Shown piece after piece: positions 34,886 through 43,616 of a stretch of 64,000 nucleotides of DNA. A program made the position numbers and the translations under genes. The notes beneath the pieces are model-generated. The model was not told the DNA's origin. It saw only the letters and a list, made by a program, of their open reading frames with translations, and made no database searches. Each line of letters opens with the position of its first letter. Positions within the stretch are counted from its first letter, which is position 1. The DNA lies in the NCBI RefSeq assembly GCF_001277195.1, contig NZ_CP012268.1, forward strand, positions 2,356,001 through 2,420,000, given 5' to 3'. The stretch is from Cronobacter muytjensii ATCC 51329 (GTDB lineage Bacteria; Pseudomonadota; Gammaproteobacteria; Enterobacterales; Enterobacteriaceae).

Positions 34886-35917
34886 CTAGCGAATATTCAC
34901 CGTAATGGACGCCGAACCCGAAAACTCGCCGTTTTGCGGCGTTTTGCCGCTGAGATTGACCGGCGCCGTGAGAATATCTACCGCGCCGGTACGCTGCGAA
35001 ATGTCAGCAGACGACTCAAGCGGCATCGGCAGCTCGCCCGTATTGACCGCAATGACCTGTTCGCTGTCGTTTTTTATCAGTACGCCGACATCGGGGTTGC
35101 TGGTAGCGAGCGCCTCTGGCATGCCTTCCGCCGCAGCGCCGGAAAACGTCATGGTTAAGGTGACACTGTCGCTGATATTTTTGCAGACATAAGCAATGGC
35201 CGTTTTTTTATCGACAAAGCCGTCGGGTTTATGGCCCCGGGTCGTAAAAGTACTGGCTAACAGCGTGCCAAAATCAACGGTGATGATTTCGCCGGAATTA
35301 ATCTCACAGCTTTGCGGCACGGTAATGGTGCCCTGGACATACACCTTAGACATCGGTTCGCTGGAATATTGCCCCGGCCTGACGGTGCCATAAATTGCTG
35401 CCACGGCCATTTGTGGGATAGTCACCTGTCCCAGGAAAGGTTTATTAATACGAAACGTCAACGATCCGCTTTGTCCGGTGGTAAAGCTATTCAGCGAGCA
35501 GCCATTGTTTTTTTTGTTCCAGATATCGGTAAACGGCACGTTGACATCGCCCACGTTTGCTATGTTAATCGCCGCCGCCATATCAATATTGTCATTGACG
35601 CGAATAAAGGACGAACTGCCATATTGCCTCGTCGGCGCCAGATACTCGCTTTTATAGTAGACCCCCGGATGCGGCTCTTTATTTGTATCGCTGTCATCGC
35701 AATCGCAGTGCGCGCTGTAATTTTCCGATGACCCGAATCTTTCAGTAAAGGTTTTGCCAGACTGGTTATCATCAGGATTGGTTACCGTCGCGCTGGCGTC
35801 GACGTTAAAAATTTTCGGGCCGCCCGTCGTGTTGCAAAATCCCGTTGCCGCCCGTGTGGACGGGACAGCGGCAAGACAGCAGAACAGCAGGCCCCTTAAG
35901 AACGCTTTAGACATCAT
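34886..35917 (-). CDS. fimbrial tip adhesin-like subunit
   Basis: A 343-residue two-domain fimbrial protein. A signal peptide (about 1-23, ending STRA) is followed by a cysteine-containing lectin-like domain (CNTTGG, HCDCDDSD) and, from about residue 200, a pilin domain with VPQSCEINSGEIITVDFG and the C-terminal beta-zipper ending SASITVNIR. Size and order (last gene after the usher) fit a FimH-type adhesin. The receptor cannot be predicted. 13 bp separate it from the usher. Confidence 0.85.
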   Translation of the reverse strand: MMSKAFLRGLLFCCLAAVPSTRAATGFCNTTGGPKIFNVDASATVTNPDDNQSGKTFTERFGSSENYSAHCDCDDSDTNKEPHPGVYYKSEYLAPTRQYGSSSFIRVNDNIDMAAAINIANVGDVNVPFTDIWNKKNNGCSLNSFTTGQSGSLTFRINKPFLGQVTIPQMAVAAIYGTVRPGQYSSEPMSKVYVQGTITVPQSCEINSGEIITVDFGTLLASTFTTRGHKPDGFVDKKTAIAYVCKNISDSVTLTMTFSGAAAEGMPEALATSNPDVGVLIKNDSEQVIAVNTGELPMPLESSADISQRTGAVDILTAPVNLSGKTPQNGEFSGSASITVNIR

Positions 35918-35929
35918 CGTATTCTCTTT

Positions 35930-38503
35930 TTATCGACACATAGCCGTCAGGGGGAGGAGATCGCCCTGTACTGGCGGCGCCTCGGGTAAAATCACAGAAG
36001 CACGGCAGCGCTGGTCGGCGCGGCTTCCCCACCTCACCTGCGCACTGCCATTTTCTTTCACGCCGGTCAGGTACGCGACGCCGCCTTCGTCAACAATACT
36101 TTCGTAGTTCTCAACGCCATCCAGCGTTACCAGCGCGCCGAACGGCACCGGCTCGCCGTTTGCCCGGCGCAGCGTCAAAAGCAGCCGATGCCCTTTGCGC
36201 GCATCGATATGCGCGTAGACTAACGCGCCTTTATTCGGGATAAGCGTCAGGTGCGTATTTTCCGCGTCCACGCCAGCGGGCATCGTGGTGGTGTCGAGCG
36301 TCAGCTCGTTTCTTTCATAAGGAGAGAGCCAGGGGATCACCGCATAACCCAGCCAGTCGGTGGCGACGCCGGACTGATTTTTGAAGCGGATGTCGCTGGC
36401 GCCATTGGCGTCCACCAGCGCGAAGGCGTCGCCGAGCGGCTGAGCGAGCGTAACGCCATGCGGATGCACCACCAGCGCGCCGGAGGCACCGTAGTTCCAC
36501 TGGCGGGTATCCTCAGACTGGTAATAGCCGAGGCTCAGGTTGGCGAAGCGCGATTTATAATTGAGATCGGCACTGCTGTCAGTGTTGTTATCGCCGTTTT
36601 GCCCCGCCTGGTTGTAGCTTTGCTGTAGCGAATAGCTTAACCGGCCGTCATCCATCAGGGTGCCGCTCAACCCGGTCTGGTAGCGCGTGTCGCCATCCTG
36701 GTTCTGGCTTACGTTAAACGTCGCCCAGCTATTATTCAGCCAGCGGCTCAACGGAATACTGACGCCGAGCGCGATTTGCCGATCGGTTTGATCTTCTGTT
36801 TTGTTCCACGCAGTCGAAAGCGTCCAGGTGATACCGGATGTCGTACAGGCAAAGCCCGCAGAGAGATTCTGCTCTTTGTCCGCCCGGTTCCAGAAGTCTC
36901 GCTGATAGCCATTCAGATAAAACGAACCGATGCCGCCAAGCGTCTGGTTAATACTGATTTGCAGCTGGCTGCGCTGTTGGTAATACCCGCTGTAGCGGTC
37001 GTCATACCAGTCTTCATCATGGTTCGCTTCATCGAAATCGTAATAGCCGCTGGTGGAATAGCGGTAGCCCGCAAGCGTAATGGCGGTATCGGTGTATTCA
37101 ATATTTTTAGAATACTGAAAGCGGTACGACTGGCCTGTCGAGGTCGTATTATTTTGCAGCTGGCTGCGCGCCTGCGTGACATCAACCGAGACCGAGCCCC
37201 ACTCCCCGAGCCCAACGCCTACGCCGAGGGCGGCGGCCTGATAAGTCTCTGCACCCATCGCGCCGCCATAGAGCGTCACTGCGTTATTCAGACCGTAGAT
37301 CAGCGTGCCCTGCGCAAAGGCGGGCGTGGCGTCGTCTGGCCCGCTCGGATCGTATTCGCCCGCCGTCAGGCTGTATTTAAGCTGTCCGGGCCGCTGCATG
37401 ATCGGTACGGCGGAAAACGGCTGAATGAAACGTCGCTCTTTGCCGTCAGCCTCTTTAATGGTTACCTCCAGATCGCCGCTGTGCGACGTGGGGTAGAGAT
37501 CGCTGATTTCAAACGCGCCAGGAGCAACGGTATCCTGAAAAATGATGTAGCCGTTCTGGCGCACCGTAACTTCCGCGGTTGAACTGGCGATCCCTCGGAT
37601 CACCGGCGCAAAGCCGCGCAGGCTGTCCGGCAGCATATTGTCGTCGGTCGCCAGCTGCGCGCCTTTGAATTTCACGCTGTCGAAAATCATCGACGGGGAA
37701 TAGCTCTCCCCCATGGTCAGTTGCGAGCGCCAGGGCTTGATATCCCGCTGTAAAAACGTGTAGACCGTATCCCAGCGCGCCTCGTCGTCGCTTTTGCTCC
37801 AGGTGGAATAATTACGCACGCGCCATGGCCCGATATTCAGCCCGTTCTGCAGGTTGAGATATTGCGATGAATCGTCTGCGTCGACATCGCTTTGGGTATC
37901 CGTCCCGTTAAACGTGTAGTTGCTAAAAAAAGCGGGAAGACCGTCATCCCAGTATGCGGGATCCACAAAGCCGCGAGCGGTGCGCCGCAACGCCGCCTGC
38001 GGAATGCTGACCTCCAGCGCCATGCTATGGGTGTTCAGCCGCACTGACGCCGCCGGGATCAGCGAGCCGATATCCTCAACAGGCGCGAGCGGCGAGAGCG
38101 CCGCCAGCGCCGGGTACGCCTCGGTTTTCACATTCAGCTCTTCCAGAAGCGCGGGCGTAATGACCGGATGCGTCTCGCCGCGCGTGTCCACGGTCAGAGG
38201 CACCGTGCGGGTAAACTGTTCATCGCCGTTAAGCCGGATGCGTAGCGGATAATTCCCCGCCGGCAGCTGATCTTTAGTGCTGAAAATCGACAGGTCGACG
38301 CCCCGCTGCCCCGGATCGCCCTGCTCCATTAACATCGGGTCAAACCAGACTTTCTCCTGCGCGCAGGCGTGGTGATGGCCGCTTAGCATGTACGTCAGCG
38401 CAGCCGCCACCATGAGCGCAACAGGCCGAACGGTTTCCGGCAGACGACTATCAAAAGAGTAAGCAGTGTTCTTCACAGGCGCATTCCTTGCTGTACGGCT
38501 CAC
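35930..38503 (-). CDS. fimbrial outer-membrane usher
   Basis: An 857-residue FimD/PapC-type usher that would assemble and export pilins across the outer membrane. N-terminal signal region to about residue 48, then the substrate-binding domain (VWFDPMLMEQGD, VDLSIFS), a 24-strand barrel with plug, and a C-terminal domain with the paired cysteines (RCRASVILPEA and LLPLTAMC). The start ATG overlaps the chaperone stop by 4 bases. The first 40 residues are long for a signal peptide, so a start at the internal Met32 is possible. Confidence 0.93.
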   Translation of the reverse strand: MSRTARNAPVKNTAYSFDSRLPETVRPVALMVAAALTYMLSGHHHACAQEKVWFDPMLMEQGDPGQRGVDLSIFSTKDQLPAGNYPLRIRLNGDEQFTRTVPLTVDTRGETHPVITPALLEELNVKTEAYPALAALSPLAPVEDIGSLIPAASVRLNTHSMALEVSIPQAALRRTARGFVDPAYWDDGLPAFFSNYTFNGTDTQSDVDADDSSQYLNLQNGLNIGPWRVRNYSTWSKSDDEARWDTVYTFLQRDIKPWRSQLTMGESYSPSMIFDSVKFKGAQLATDDNMLPDSLRGFAPVIRGIASSTAEVTVRQNGYIIFQDTVAPGAFEISDLYPTSHSGDLEVTIKEADGKERRFIQPFSAVPIMQRPGQLKYSLTAGEYDPSGPDDATPAFAQGTLIYGLNNAVTLYGGAMGAETYQAAALGVGVGLGEWGSVSVDVTQARSQLQNNTTSTGQSYRFQYSKNIEYTDTAITLAGYRYSTSGYYDFDEANHDEDWYDDRYSGYYQQRSQLQISINQTLGGIGSFYLNGYQRDFWNRADKEQNLSAGFACTTSGITWTLSTAWNKTEDQTDRQIALGVSIPLSRWLNNSWATFNVSQNQDGDTRYQTGLSGTLMDDGRLSYSLQQSYNQAGQNGDNNTDSSADLNYKSRFANLSLGYYQSEDTRQWNYGASGALVVHPHGVTLAQPLGDAFALVDANGASDIRFKNQSGVATDWLGYAVIPWLSPYERNELTLDTTTMPAGVDAENTHLTLIPNKGALVYAHIDARKGHRLLLTLRRANGEPVPFGALVTLDGVENYESIVDEGGVAYLTGVKENGSAQVRWGSRADQRCRASVILPEAPPVQGDLLPLTAMCR

Positions 38504-39189
38504 AGAGCGCGGGTCTCTGGCTTCGTCACGCCGCCATAATCGTTAATAACGCGCCAGCTCACGCCTCGCCCGGTTTCCGTTGCGGGCAGATCAAAACGCT
38601 GGCTGGCGAACGGCGCCAGCATATCCGCGCGCTGAATACGCGTCGCGCCGACAGTCAGGCTATCGAACACCACATAAAAAGGGGTTGGGTTCTCAGCAAC
38701 CAGCTGGCCATCGGCGAGATGAAACGCCAGCTGCTTGTAGGCTGTCGCCGCGTCATTGATAAGGCCTTGCGGACGGTAAAAAAGCTTAATGCGGGTTTTC
38801 ACCACCAGCTTGAGCGTATTGACCGCATCAGGTGATGACGGCGGAATAGCGCGAATATTCAGATAAAAAAGCGACTCGCGATCCTCCGGTAAATTGCCGG
38901 TTTTCGCGATGCGTAACTCATGATCTTCATTGGGTTCAATACGAAACAGCGGCGGCGTCACCATAAATGGGCCGCGTGTTTTGCCATCGCCAGTATCAAT
39001 CCAGGACTGTAATAAAAACGGGCTGGTGCCGCTGTTATTTTTTACGCTAAGCGACGCTTCCTTTTTATTGCCTTCATAGATCACGCGCGTGCCGCCAACC
39101 ACAATCCCGCCGGCCAAAGCGCTATGTAGATTAAACAGCATAATAAAAAAAATGATTGTTTTGAGAACAGACTTTCTCATCGTACGCAT
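38500..39189 (-). CDS. periplasmic fimbrial chaperone
   Basis: A 229-residue PapD/FimC-like chaperone. Signal peptide about 1-27 (ending HSALA), then two immunoglobulin-like domains. GGTRVIYEGNKKEASLSV contains the conserved arginine of the subunit-binding cleft, and FYLNIRAIPP is the family signature on strand F1-G1 side. It follows the major subunit after a strong hairpin and overlaps the usher, so it is co-transcribed. Confidence 0.93.
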   Translation of the reverse strand: MRTMRKSVLKTIIFFIMLFNLHSALAGGIVVGGTRVIYEGNKKEASLSVKNNSGTSPFLLQSWIDTGDGKTRGPFMVTPPLFRIEPNEDHELRIAKTGNLPEDRESLFYLNIRAIPPSSPDAVNTLKLVVKTRIKLFYRPQGLINDAATAYKQLAFHLADGQLVAENPTPFYVVFDSLTVGATRIQRADMLAPFASQRFDLPATETGRGVSWRVINDYGGVTKPETRAL

Positions 39190-39216
39190 AATCTAACTCA
39201 CGTCGAAAAGGAATAA

Positions 39217-39244
39217 TAAGCCGTCAGCCTGGGCTGGCGGCTTA
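39217..39244 (-). terminator. intercistronic hairpin after the major pilin gene
   Basis: TAAGCCGTCAGCC pairs with GGCTGGCGGCTTA (13 bp, one G-T) with almost no loop. It sits between the pilin stop and the chaperone start. In such operons a hairpin here acts as a partial terminator or protects the upstream mRNA, so more pilin than chaperone is made. Confidence 0.65.
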
Positions 39245-39267
39245 ATTACACGTTAACTTAATAAAGA

Positions 39268-39801
39268 TTAACGGTAGTCAAAAGTAATATCCGTTGTTCC
39301 GTTAGCGGCACCTGCACCAATGGTGGTATCAGTGGATTCGTAATAGGCAATGAGATTCAGATCCATCGTGGCATCGGTAATTTCAAATTTACGCTCAGAG
39401 AACTGGTTCATGGGAATAAGCGTACCTTCGTCATCCGTGATGACAATCGCAACCCCCGTCGCACCGCCGTCCGCCACTTTCAGGTAATCTTTATTCACCG
39501 GGTCAGCATCGCCTGTGAGATAAATACTGAAATGCGGATTGGCGCCCTCTTCCACAACCGGACAGTTTTTCAGCTTAATATTTACCGGGATCGGTGGCGT
39601 TTTCACCCCTACGGTCGCGTTAAATTGCTTCACTGAATATACGCCCATCTCGACATCAAGCACTTTATCGTCATCATCGATTTCACAGGCCTGATCGGTA
39701 ATTTTACCTGTAAATTTAATGGTTCCATCTGCTGCTAACGCCGAAGCTGCATTTATCGCCAACGCTCCTGCGAGCATCATCAAACAGACATGTTTTCTCA
39801 T
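39268..39801 (-). CDS. major fimbrial subunit (type 1 pilin family)
   Basis: A 177-residue pilin. Signal peptide about 1-23 (ASALA), N-terminal donor strand ADGTIKFTGKITDQAC, cysteines in QACEIDDD and KNCPVVEE for the pilin disulfide, and the C-terminal ITFDYR with the penultimate tyrosine of the chaperone-recognition motif. First gene of the operon pilin-chaperone-usher-adhesin. It is acidic, and its closest fimbrial type cannot be named without a search. Confidence 0.92.
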   Translation of the reverse strand: MRKHVCLMMLAGALAINAASALAADGTIKFTGKITDQACEIDDDDKVLDVEMGVYSVKQFNATVGVKTPPIPVNIKLKNCPVVEEGANPHFSIYLTGDADPVNKDYLKVADGGATGVAIVITDDEGTLIPMNQFSERKFEITDATMDLNLIAYYESTDTTIGAGAANGTTDITFDYR

Positions 39802-40298
39802 ATCTTCTCCATGATTGTTTATCCCAAACTATATATTTAACGAATAAATATCGCTTACAGATTAAAGCCAACGCATCTTAGCCTCAGTTAAATAAACTGA
39901 CAATTAGCAGTCTGAATTTTTATTTAAATTCACTAACTAAGCAGCAGATTTCTATCGGTTAGCGTTACATCAAATCATTCAATTAATATATACATTGATT
40001 TAATATCATCTTAAACATGAACATTTCTGGCGCAAATATATATGCCTTTATATAGATATAATTATCTATCCTTTTGTTATTCTGGAATTTGATGGTTAGC
40101 TCTGCCGTTATCAAGCTGGTGATTCATTCATCGTCTTCTATTACGCAGCACATAATGCAGTGCGTGGGAATGTTCCAGATTCAAAAAAAGGCACTTTTTT
40201 GTTCCTGTTATGGATCTTACTCACAGGCATTGAACGGTTACTTTTAGGGCACTTTGTATGAAGTTTGTTTAAACGCTCCAGAAAGCGCTAAATTTGCA
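39802..40298. other. AT-rich upstream region of the fimbrial operon
   Basis: About 500 bp of clearly AT-rich DNA between the pilin and the tRNA-Ser promoter, with no credible gene. It should hold the fimbrial promoter. An 18-bp inverted repeat (ATAGATA, TAAT, TATCTAT at 40052-40069) could bind a regulator. I saw no pair of long inverted repeats of the fimS phase-switch type. The base composition suggests acquired DNA and H-NS binding. Confidence 0.5.
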
Positions 40299-40327
40299 TT
40301 GACGGCTATGGGCCTTTCCCCTACATT
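40299..40327 (+). promoter_or_regulatory. promoter of the first tRNA-Ser
   Basis: TTGACG, 17 bases, TACATT, followed by the GC-rich discriminator AGCGCCCG, as in stringently controlled stable-RNA promoters. Confidence 0.75.
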
Positions 40328-40360
40328 AGCGCCCGTCCCGCAGCGTCGGGAAGACAATAT

Positions 40361-40448
40361 GGTGAGGTGTCCGAGTGGCTGAAGGAGCACGCCTGGAAAG
40401 TGTGTATACGGCAACGTATCGAGGGTTCGAATCCCTCCCTCACCGCCA
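40361..40448 (+). tRNA. serX: tRNA-Ser (GGA), copy 1
   Basis: An 88-nt class II tRNA. GGTGAGG pairs with CCTCACC, followed by G and encoded CCA. The anticodon GGA is at 40395-40397, the long variable arm is GTGTATACGGCAACGTATC-like, and the T arm is GAGGG-TTCGAAT-CCCTC. It reads UCC and UCU codons. E. coli serX has the same anticodon and the same neighbourhood downstream of ghrA. A terminator follows at 40462-40488. Confidence 0.97.
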
Positions 40449-40639
40449 TATTTAAAGAAAGAGCCTGAGCTAACCCTCAGGCTTTTTTGCATTTATATCG
40501 CGCCACTCCGGGGAGGGATGAGAAGCCTCGACAAGGGTTCGACCACTGGCGCAGCCAGTGGGACAGTCTGCGAGCCAGGCGAGCTGACTGCCCGAAGGGT
40601 GAGGCCCGGCGGGCCGAATCAATCCCTCCCTCACCGCCA
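40449..40639 (+). repeat. tRNA-linked repeat, locus A unit 1
   Basis: A 191-bp unit directly after the tRNA. It opens with a terminator hairpin (AGCCTGAG and CTCAGGCT, then TTTTTT), then GGGGAGGGATGAGAAGCCTC, a T-loop-like GGGTTCGAC, a stem CACTGGC/GCCAGTG (40544-40560), a second stem CAGTC/GACTG (40564-40590), and closes with the last 18 nt of the tRNA including CCA. The arrangement resembles the rtT repeats of the E. coli tyrT operon. Confidence 0.9.
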
Positions 40640-40830
40640 TATTTAAAGAAAAAGCCTAAGCTAACCCTCAGGCTTTTTTGCATTTATATCGCGCCACCCC
40701 GGGGAGGGATGAGAAGCCTCGACAAGGGTTCGACCACTGGCGCAGCCAGTGAGACAGTCTGCGAACCAGGCGAGCTGACTGCCCGAAGGGTGAGGCACAC
40801 CGGGCCGAATCAATCCCTCCCTCACCGCCA
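40640..40830 (+). repeat. tRNA-linked repeat, locus A unit 2
   Basis: A second 191-bp unit, nearly identical to unit 1. Differences include AGCCTAAG in the terminator stem (weaker pairing) and GGCACACCGGGCC where unit 1 has GGCCCGGCGGGCC. It again ends with the tRNA 3' 18-mer. Confidence 0.9.
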
Positions 40831-40880
40831 TATTCAAAGAAAGAGCCTGAGCTAACCCTCAGGCTTTTTTGCATTTATGC
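40831..40880 (+). repeat. partial repeat unit with final terminator, locus A
   Basis: The first 48 bases of a unit (terminator AGCCTGAG/CTCAGGCT and TTTTTT) and then unrelated sequence. It should end read-through transcripts of the array. Confidence 0.8.
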
Positions 40881-40957
40881 CGCGCTATTCCGAACGGCAG
40901 GCACGCACCGCTTCACGGGTTTAGGGAAAAATGGATGGAACGCTTTTACGCCCCCGT

Positions 40958-43282
40958 CTATCGGCGCGCACCGGATGTTTCGACCGGCGCGGCGACGCGC
41001 TCCATCGCAATCGGGATGCTCTTGTAGGCGGGGATCCCGCTCTGAGTATCGTGGCTGTCGAGCGGCACCAGCACGTTGGCCTCCGGGTAATACGCGCCGA
41101 CCGAGCCGGGCGCCATATCGATAACCACTACGGTCAGATTGTGCATCCGCCGCGAGGTCGGGTTGCCATCGGGGTCAAGCGCGGTGATATTCACCTGGTC
41201 GCCCACGCGCAGTTCACGTCTCTCCGCTTCATCCGGATTGATAAACAGCACATCGCGCCGCCCCGTCACGCCACGGTAACGGTCGTTCAGGCCGTACAGC
41301 GTCGTGTTGTACTGGTCGTGGCTGCGCAGCGTCGTCAACACCAGGTCATGACACTTCAGCGACCGCGGATCCTCATTAATCCCCTGCATCACTTTAAACT
41401 GCGCTTTGCCGCTGGGCGTATTCCAGACACGCTCCGAGGCTGCATTACGCAGCCGGAACCCGCCCGGTTTTTTCACCCGCTCGTTGAAATTCGCGAAGGC
41501 CGGGAACACCGCCTCGATAGCGTCGCGGATAAAACTGTAATCGCCTATCATTTTATCCCAGTCGACCACCGTATCCGGCAGGGTCGCTTTCGCAAGCCCC
41601 GCCACAATAGCGGGCTCCGAGCGCAGATGCGGCGACGCCGGTTTCAGCATGCCGCGCGAGGCATGCACCATCGACATCGAATCTTCCACCGTAATGCTCT
41701 GCTCGCCCGACGCCTGTACATCCGTCTCGGTGCGGCCAAGCACCGGGAGAATATAGTTATGCTTGCCAAGTAACAGATGCGAACGGTTGAGTTTAGTCGC
41801 CATATGCACCACCAAATCGAGATTGCGCATGGCCGGGAAGGTCACCTGCGGGTCGGAAATCGCCTCCGCCAGATTGCCGCCCAGACAGAGCAGCGCTTTG
41901 GCCTTGCCGTCGCGCATCGCCTGAATCGCCGCCACCGCGCCGTGTCCATGTTTTTGCGGCGGTTTAAACCCAAAGACACGCTCGATGCCGTCGAGCAGCG
42001 ACTGAGGCGGGATTTCAGTGATGCCGACCGTGCGATCGCCCTGCACATTCGAGTGGCCGCGCAGCGGACAAATTCCGGCGCCTTTTTTGCCGATGTTGCC
42101 GCGCAACAGCAGCAGATTGGCGATCTGCTGCACATTCTGCGTGCCGTACTGGTGCTGAGTGATCCCCATGCCGTAACAGATAATGGTGCGTTCGGCGTTC
42201 GCATACAGGCGCGCGATATTCTGGATTTCCTTGCGCTCCATCCCGGAGACTTTGAGGATATGCGCCCAGTCGGTGGCGTCGAGATCCGCTTTCAGCGCGT
42301 CAAACCCTTCGGTATGTTCCTGAATAAATGTCTCGTCAAGCACGCCCGGCTCGCCGTTAGCCAGCGCCTCTTCATGCATTGAGAGCAGAATTTTCATCAC
42401 GCCTTTGAGCATCGCCGCGTCGCCGCCGACCCGCACTTTATAATACGTCGAAGCAAGTTCAGTGGAGCTTAGCGACAGCATCTCGATCGGGCTTTGTGGT
42501 GACGTAAAGCGCTCAAGGCCGCGTTCGCGCAGGGGGTTGATTGCCACAATCGTCGCGCCGCGCTTTGACACTTCACGCAGCGTGCCGAGCATGCGCGGAT
42601 GGTTGGTGCCAGGGTTATGGCCGATGCACAGCACCAGATCGCAGTGGTCGAAATCCTCCAGTTCTACCGTCCCTTTACCGACGCCGATGGACTCCGGCAG
42701 GCCGACGCTCGTGGGTTCATGGCACATGTTAGAGCAGTCCGGGAAGTTGTTGGTGCCATATTCGCGCGCGAAAAGCTGCCACAGGAACGCAGCCTCATTG
42801 GAAGCGCGGCCCGAGGTGTAAAACTCCACGCTGTCCGGATCGTCATAGCTGCGCAGGCGCTCGCCAATCTCCCGAAATGCGGTCTCCCATTCGATGGGCT
42901 GGTAGGTGTCGCTTGCCGGATCGTATTTCATCGGGTGCGTCAGGCGCCCTTCGCCTTCAAGTTCAAAGGCGCTACGCTCCCAGAGTTCGCTGACAGGATG
43001 CGCCGCGAAGAATTCCGGCGTGGTGCGTTTACTGGTCGCTTCCCAGGAAACCGCCTTCGCGCCGTTTTCGCAGAATTCGAATGACGACGCATGCTGCGGA
43101 TCGGGCCAGGCGCAGCCGGGGCAGTCGAATCCTTGCGGCTGATTAACTTTGAACAGGGCAATCACGTCCTGCTTCACCGACATCTGGCCGCGGATGGCGT
43201 CAGCAACGGCTTTTAATGCCCCCCAACCGCCCGCCGATCCGCCATAGGGCGCGATGCCGATAGTACGATTTCGCTCTTTCAT
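40958..43282 (-). CDS. FdhF/YdeP-family molybdopterin oxidoreductase
   Basis: A 774-residue member of the formate dehydrogenase alpha-like family closest in my reading to E. coli YdeP (acid resistance, EvgA regulon). The N-terminal FDCPGCAWPD keeps two cysteines; NFPDCSNMCHEPTS, GHNPGTNHPRML and CPLRGHSNVQGDRT are shared family segments that line the molybdopterin site. The C-terminal molydopterin-binding domain begins near SHDQYNTTLYGLNDRY. The ATG at 43282 follows GGAGCACT. It lies alone between two tRNA-Ser loci. Confidence 0.9.
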   Translation of the reverse strand: MKERNRTIGIAPYGGSAGGWGALKAVADAIRGQMSVKQDVIALFKVNQPQGFDCPGCAWPDPQHASSFEFCENGAKAVSWEATSKRTTPEFFAAHPVSELWERSAFELEGEGRLTHPMKYDPASDTYQPIEWETAFREIGERLRSYDDPDSVEFYTSGRASNEAAFLWQLFAREYGTNNFPDCSNMCHEPTSVGLPESIGVGKGTVELEDFDHCDLVLCIGHNPGTNHPRMLGTLREVSKRGATIVAINPLRERGLERFTSPQSPIEMLSLSSTELASTYYKVRVGGDAAMLKGVMKILLSMHEEALANGEPGVLDETFIQEHTEGFDALKADLDATDWAHILKVSGMERKEIQNIARLYANAERTIICYGMGITQHQYGTQNVQQIANLLLLRGNIGKKGAGICPLRGHSNVQGDRTVGITEIPPQSLLDGIERVFGFKPPQKHGHGAVAAIQAMRDGKAKALLCLGGNLAEAISDPQVTFPAMRNLDLVVHMATKLNRSHLLLGKHNYILPVLGRTETDVQASGEQSITVEDSMSMVHASRGMLKPASPHLRSEPAIVAGLAKATLPDTVVDWDKMIGDYSFIRDAIEAVFPAFANFNERVKKPGGFRLRNAASERVWNTPSGKAQFKVMQGINEDPRSLKCHDLVLTTLRSHDQYNTTLYGLNDRYRGVTGRRDVLFINPDEAERRELRVGDQVNITALDPDGNPTSRRMHNLTVVVIDMAPGSVGAYYPEANVLVPLDSHDTQSGIPAYKSIPIAMERVAAPVETSGARR

Positions 43283-43458
43283 AGTGCTCCACATTTTCTG
43301 TCTCATTGTTGTGTATTAAGCCTGGTACAGAAATCGGGATAAGCGAAGCAGGCGTGGCGTTATCCGCCCGCGCGGCGGGCTGTCCGGGGCGGACCAGCGG
43401 GCAAAAACGTCATTTCGTTTAACCCTTAACCGAACGAATAAGAAAGAAAAAAATCTGC

Positions 43459-43487
43459 TTGACCGTTTTCATGCAGATCCCTATAGT
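43459..43487 (+). promoter_or_regulatory. promoter of the second tRNA-Ser
   Basis: TTGACC, 17 bases, TATAGT, then AGCGCCCC, a GC-rich discriminator. Spacing and layout equal those of the first copy, but the sequence differs, so both copies look independently transcribed. Confidence 0.78.
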
Positions 43488-43528
43488 AGCGCCCCGTTGC
43501 CCCGCTACGCGAGGCAGCAAGACAATAT

Positions 43529-43616
43529 GGTGAGGTGTCCGAGTGGCTGAAGGAGCACGCCTGGAAAGTGTGTATACGGCAACGTATCGAGGGTTCGAAT
43601 CCCTCCCTCACCGCCA
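43529..43616 (+). tRNA. tRNA-Ser (GGA), copy 2
   Basis: Identical over all 88 nt to the copy at 40361, with anticodon GGA at 43563-43565 and encoded CCA. Upstream sequence shares only AAGACAATAT and the TAGCGCCC discriminator with copy 1. Confidence 0.97.

Noticed and set aside
39802..40298. Invertible fimS-type phase switch for the fimbrial operon
   Set aside because: No pair of matching long inverted repeats and no recombinase gene were found; only one short palindrome.
40244..40874. Minus-strand open frames of about 68-82 residues over tRNA-Ser and repeat units, with similar sequences such as KYGGEGGI
   Set aside because: They are translations of the tRNA and its repeats in the antisense direction. 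They recur only because the DNA repeats, have no ribosome sites, and are a well-known false prediction over tRNA-Ser genes.
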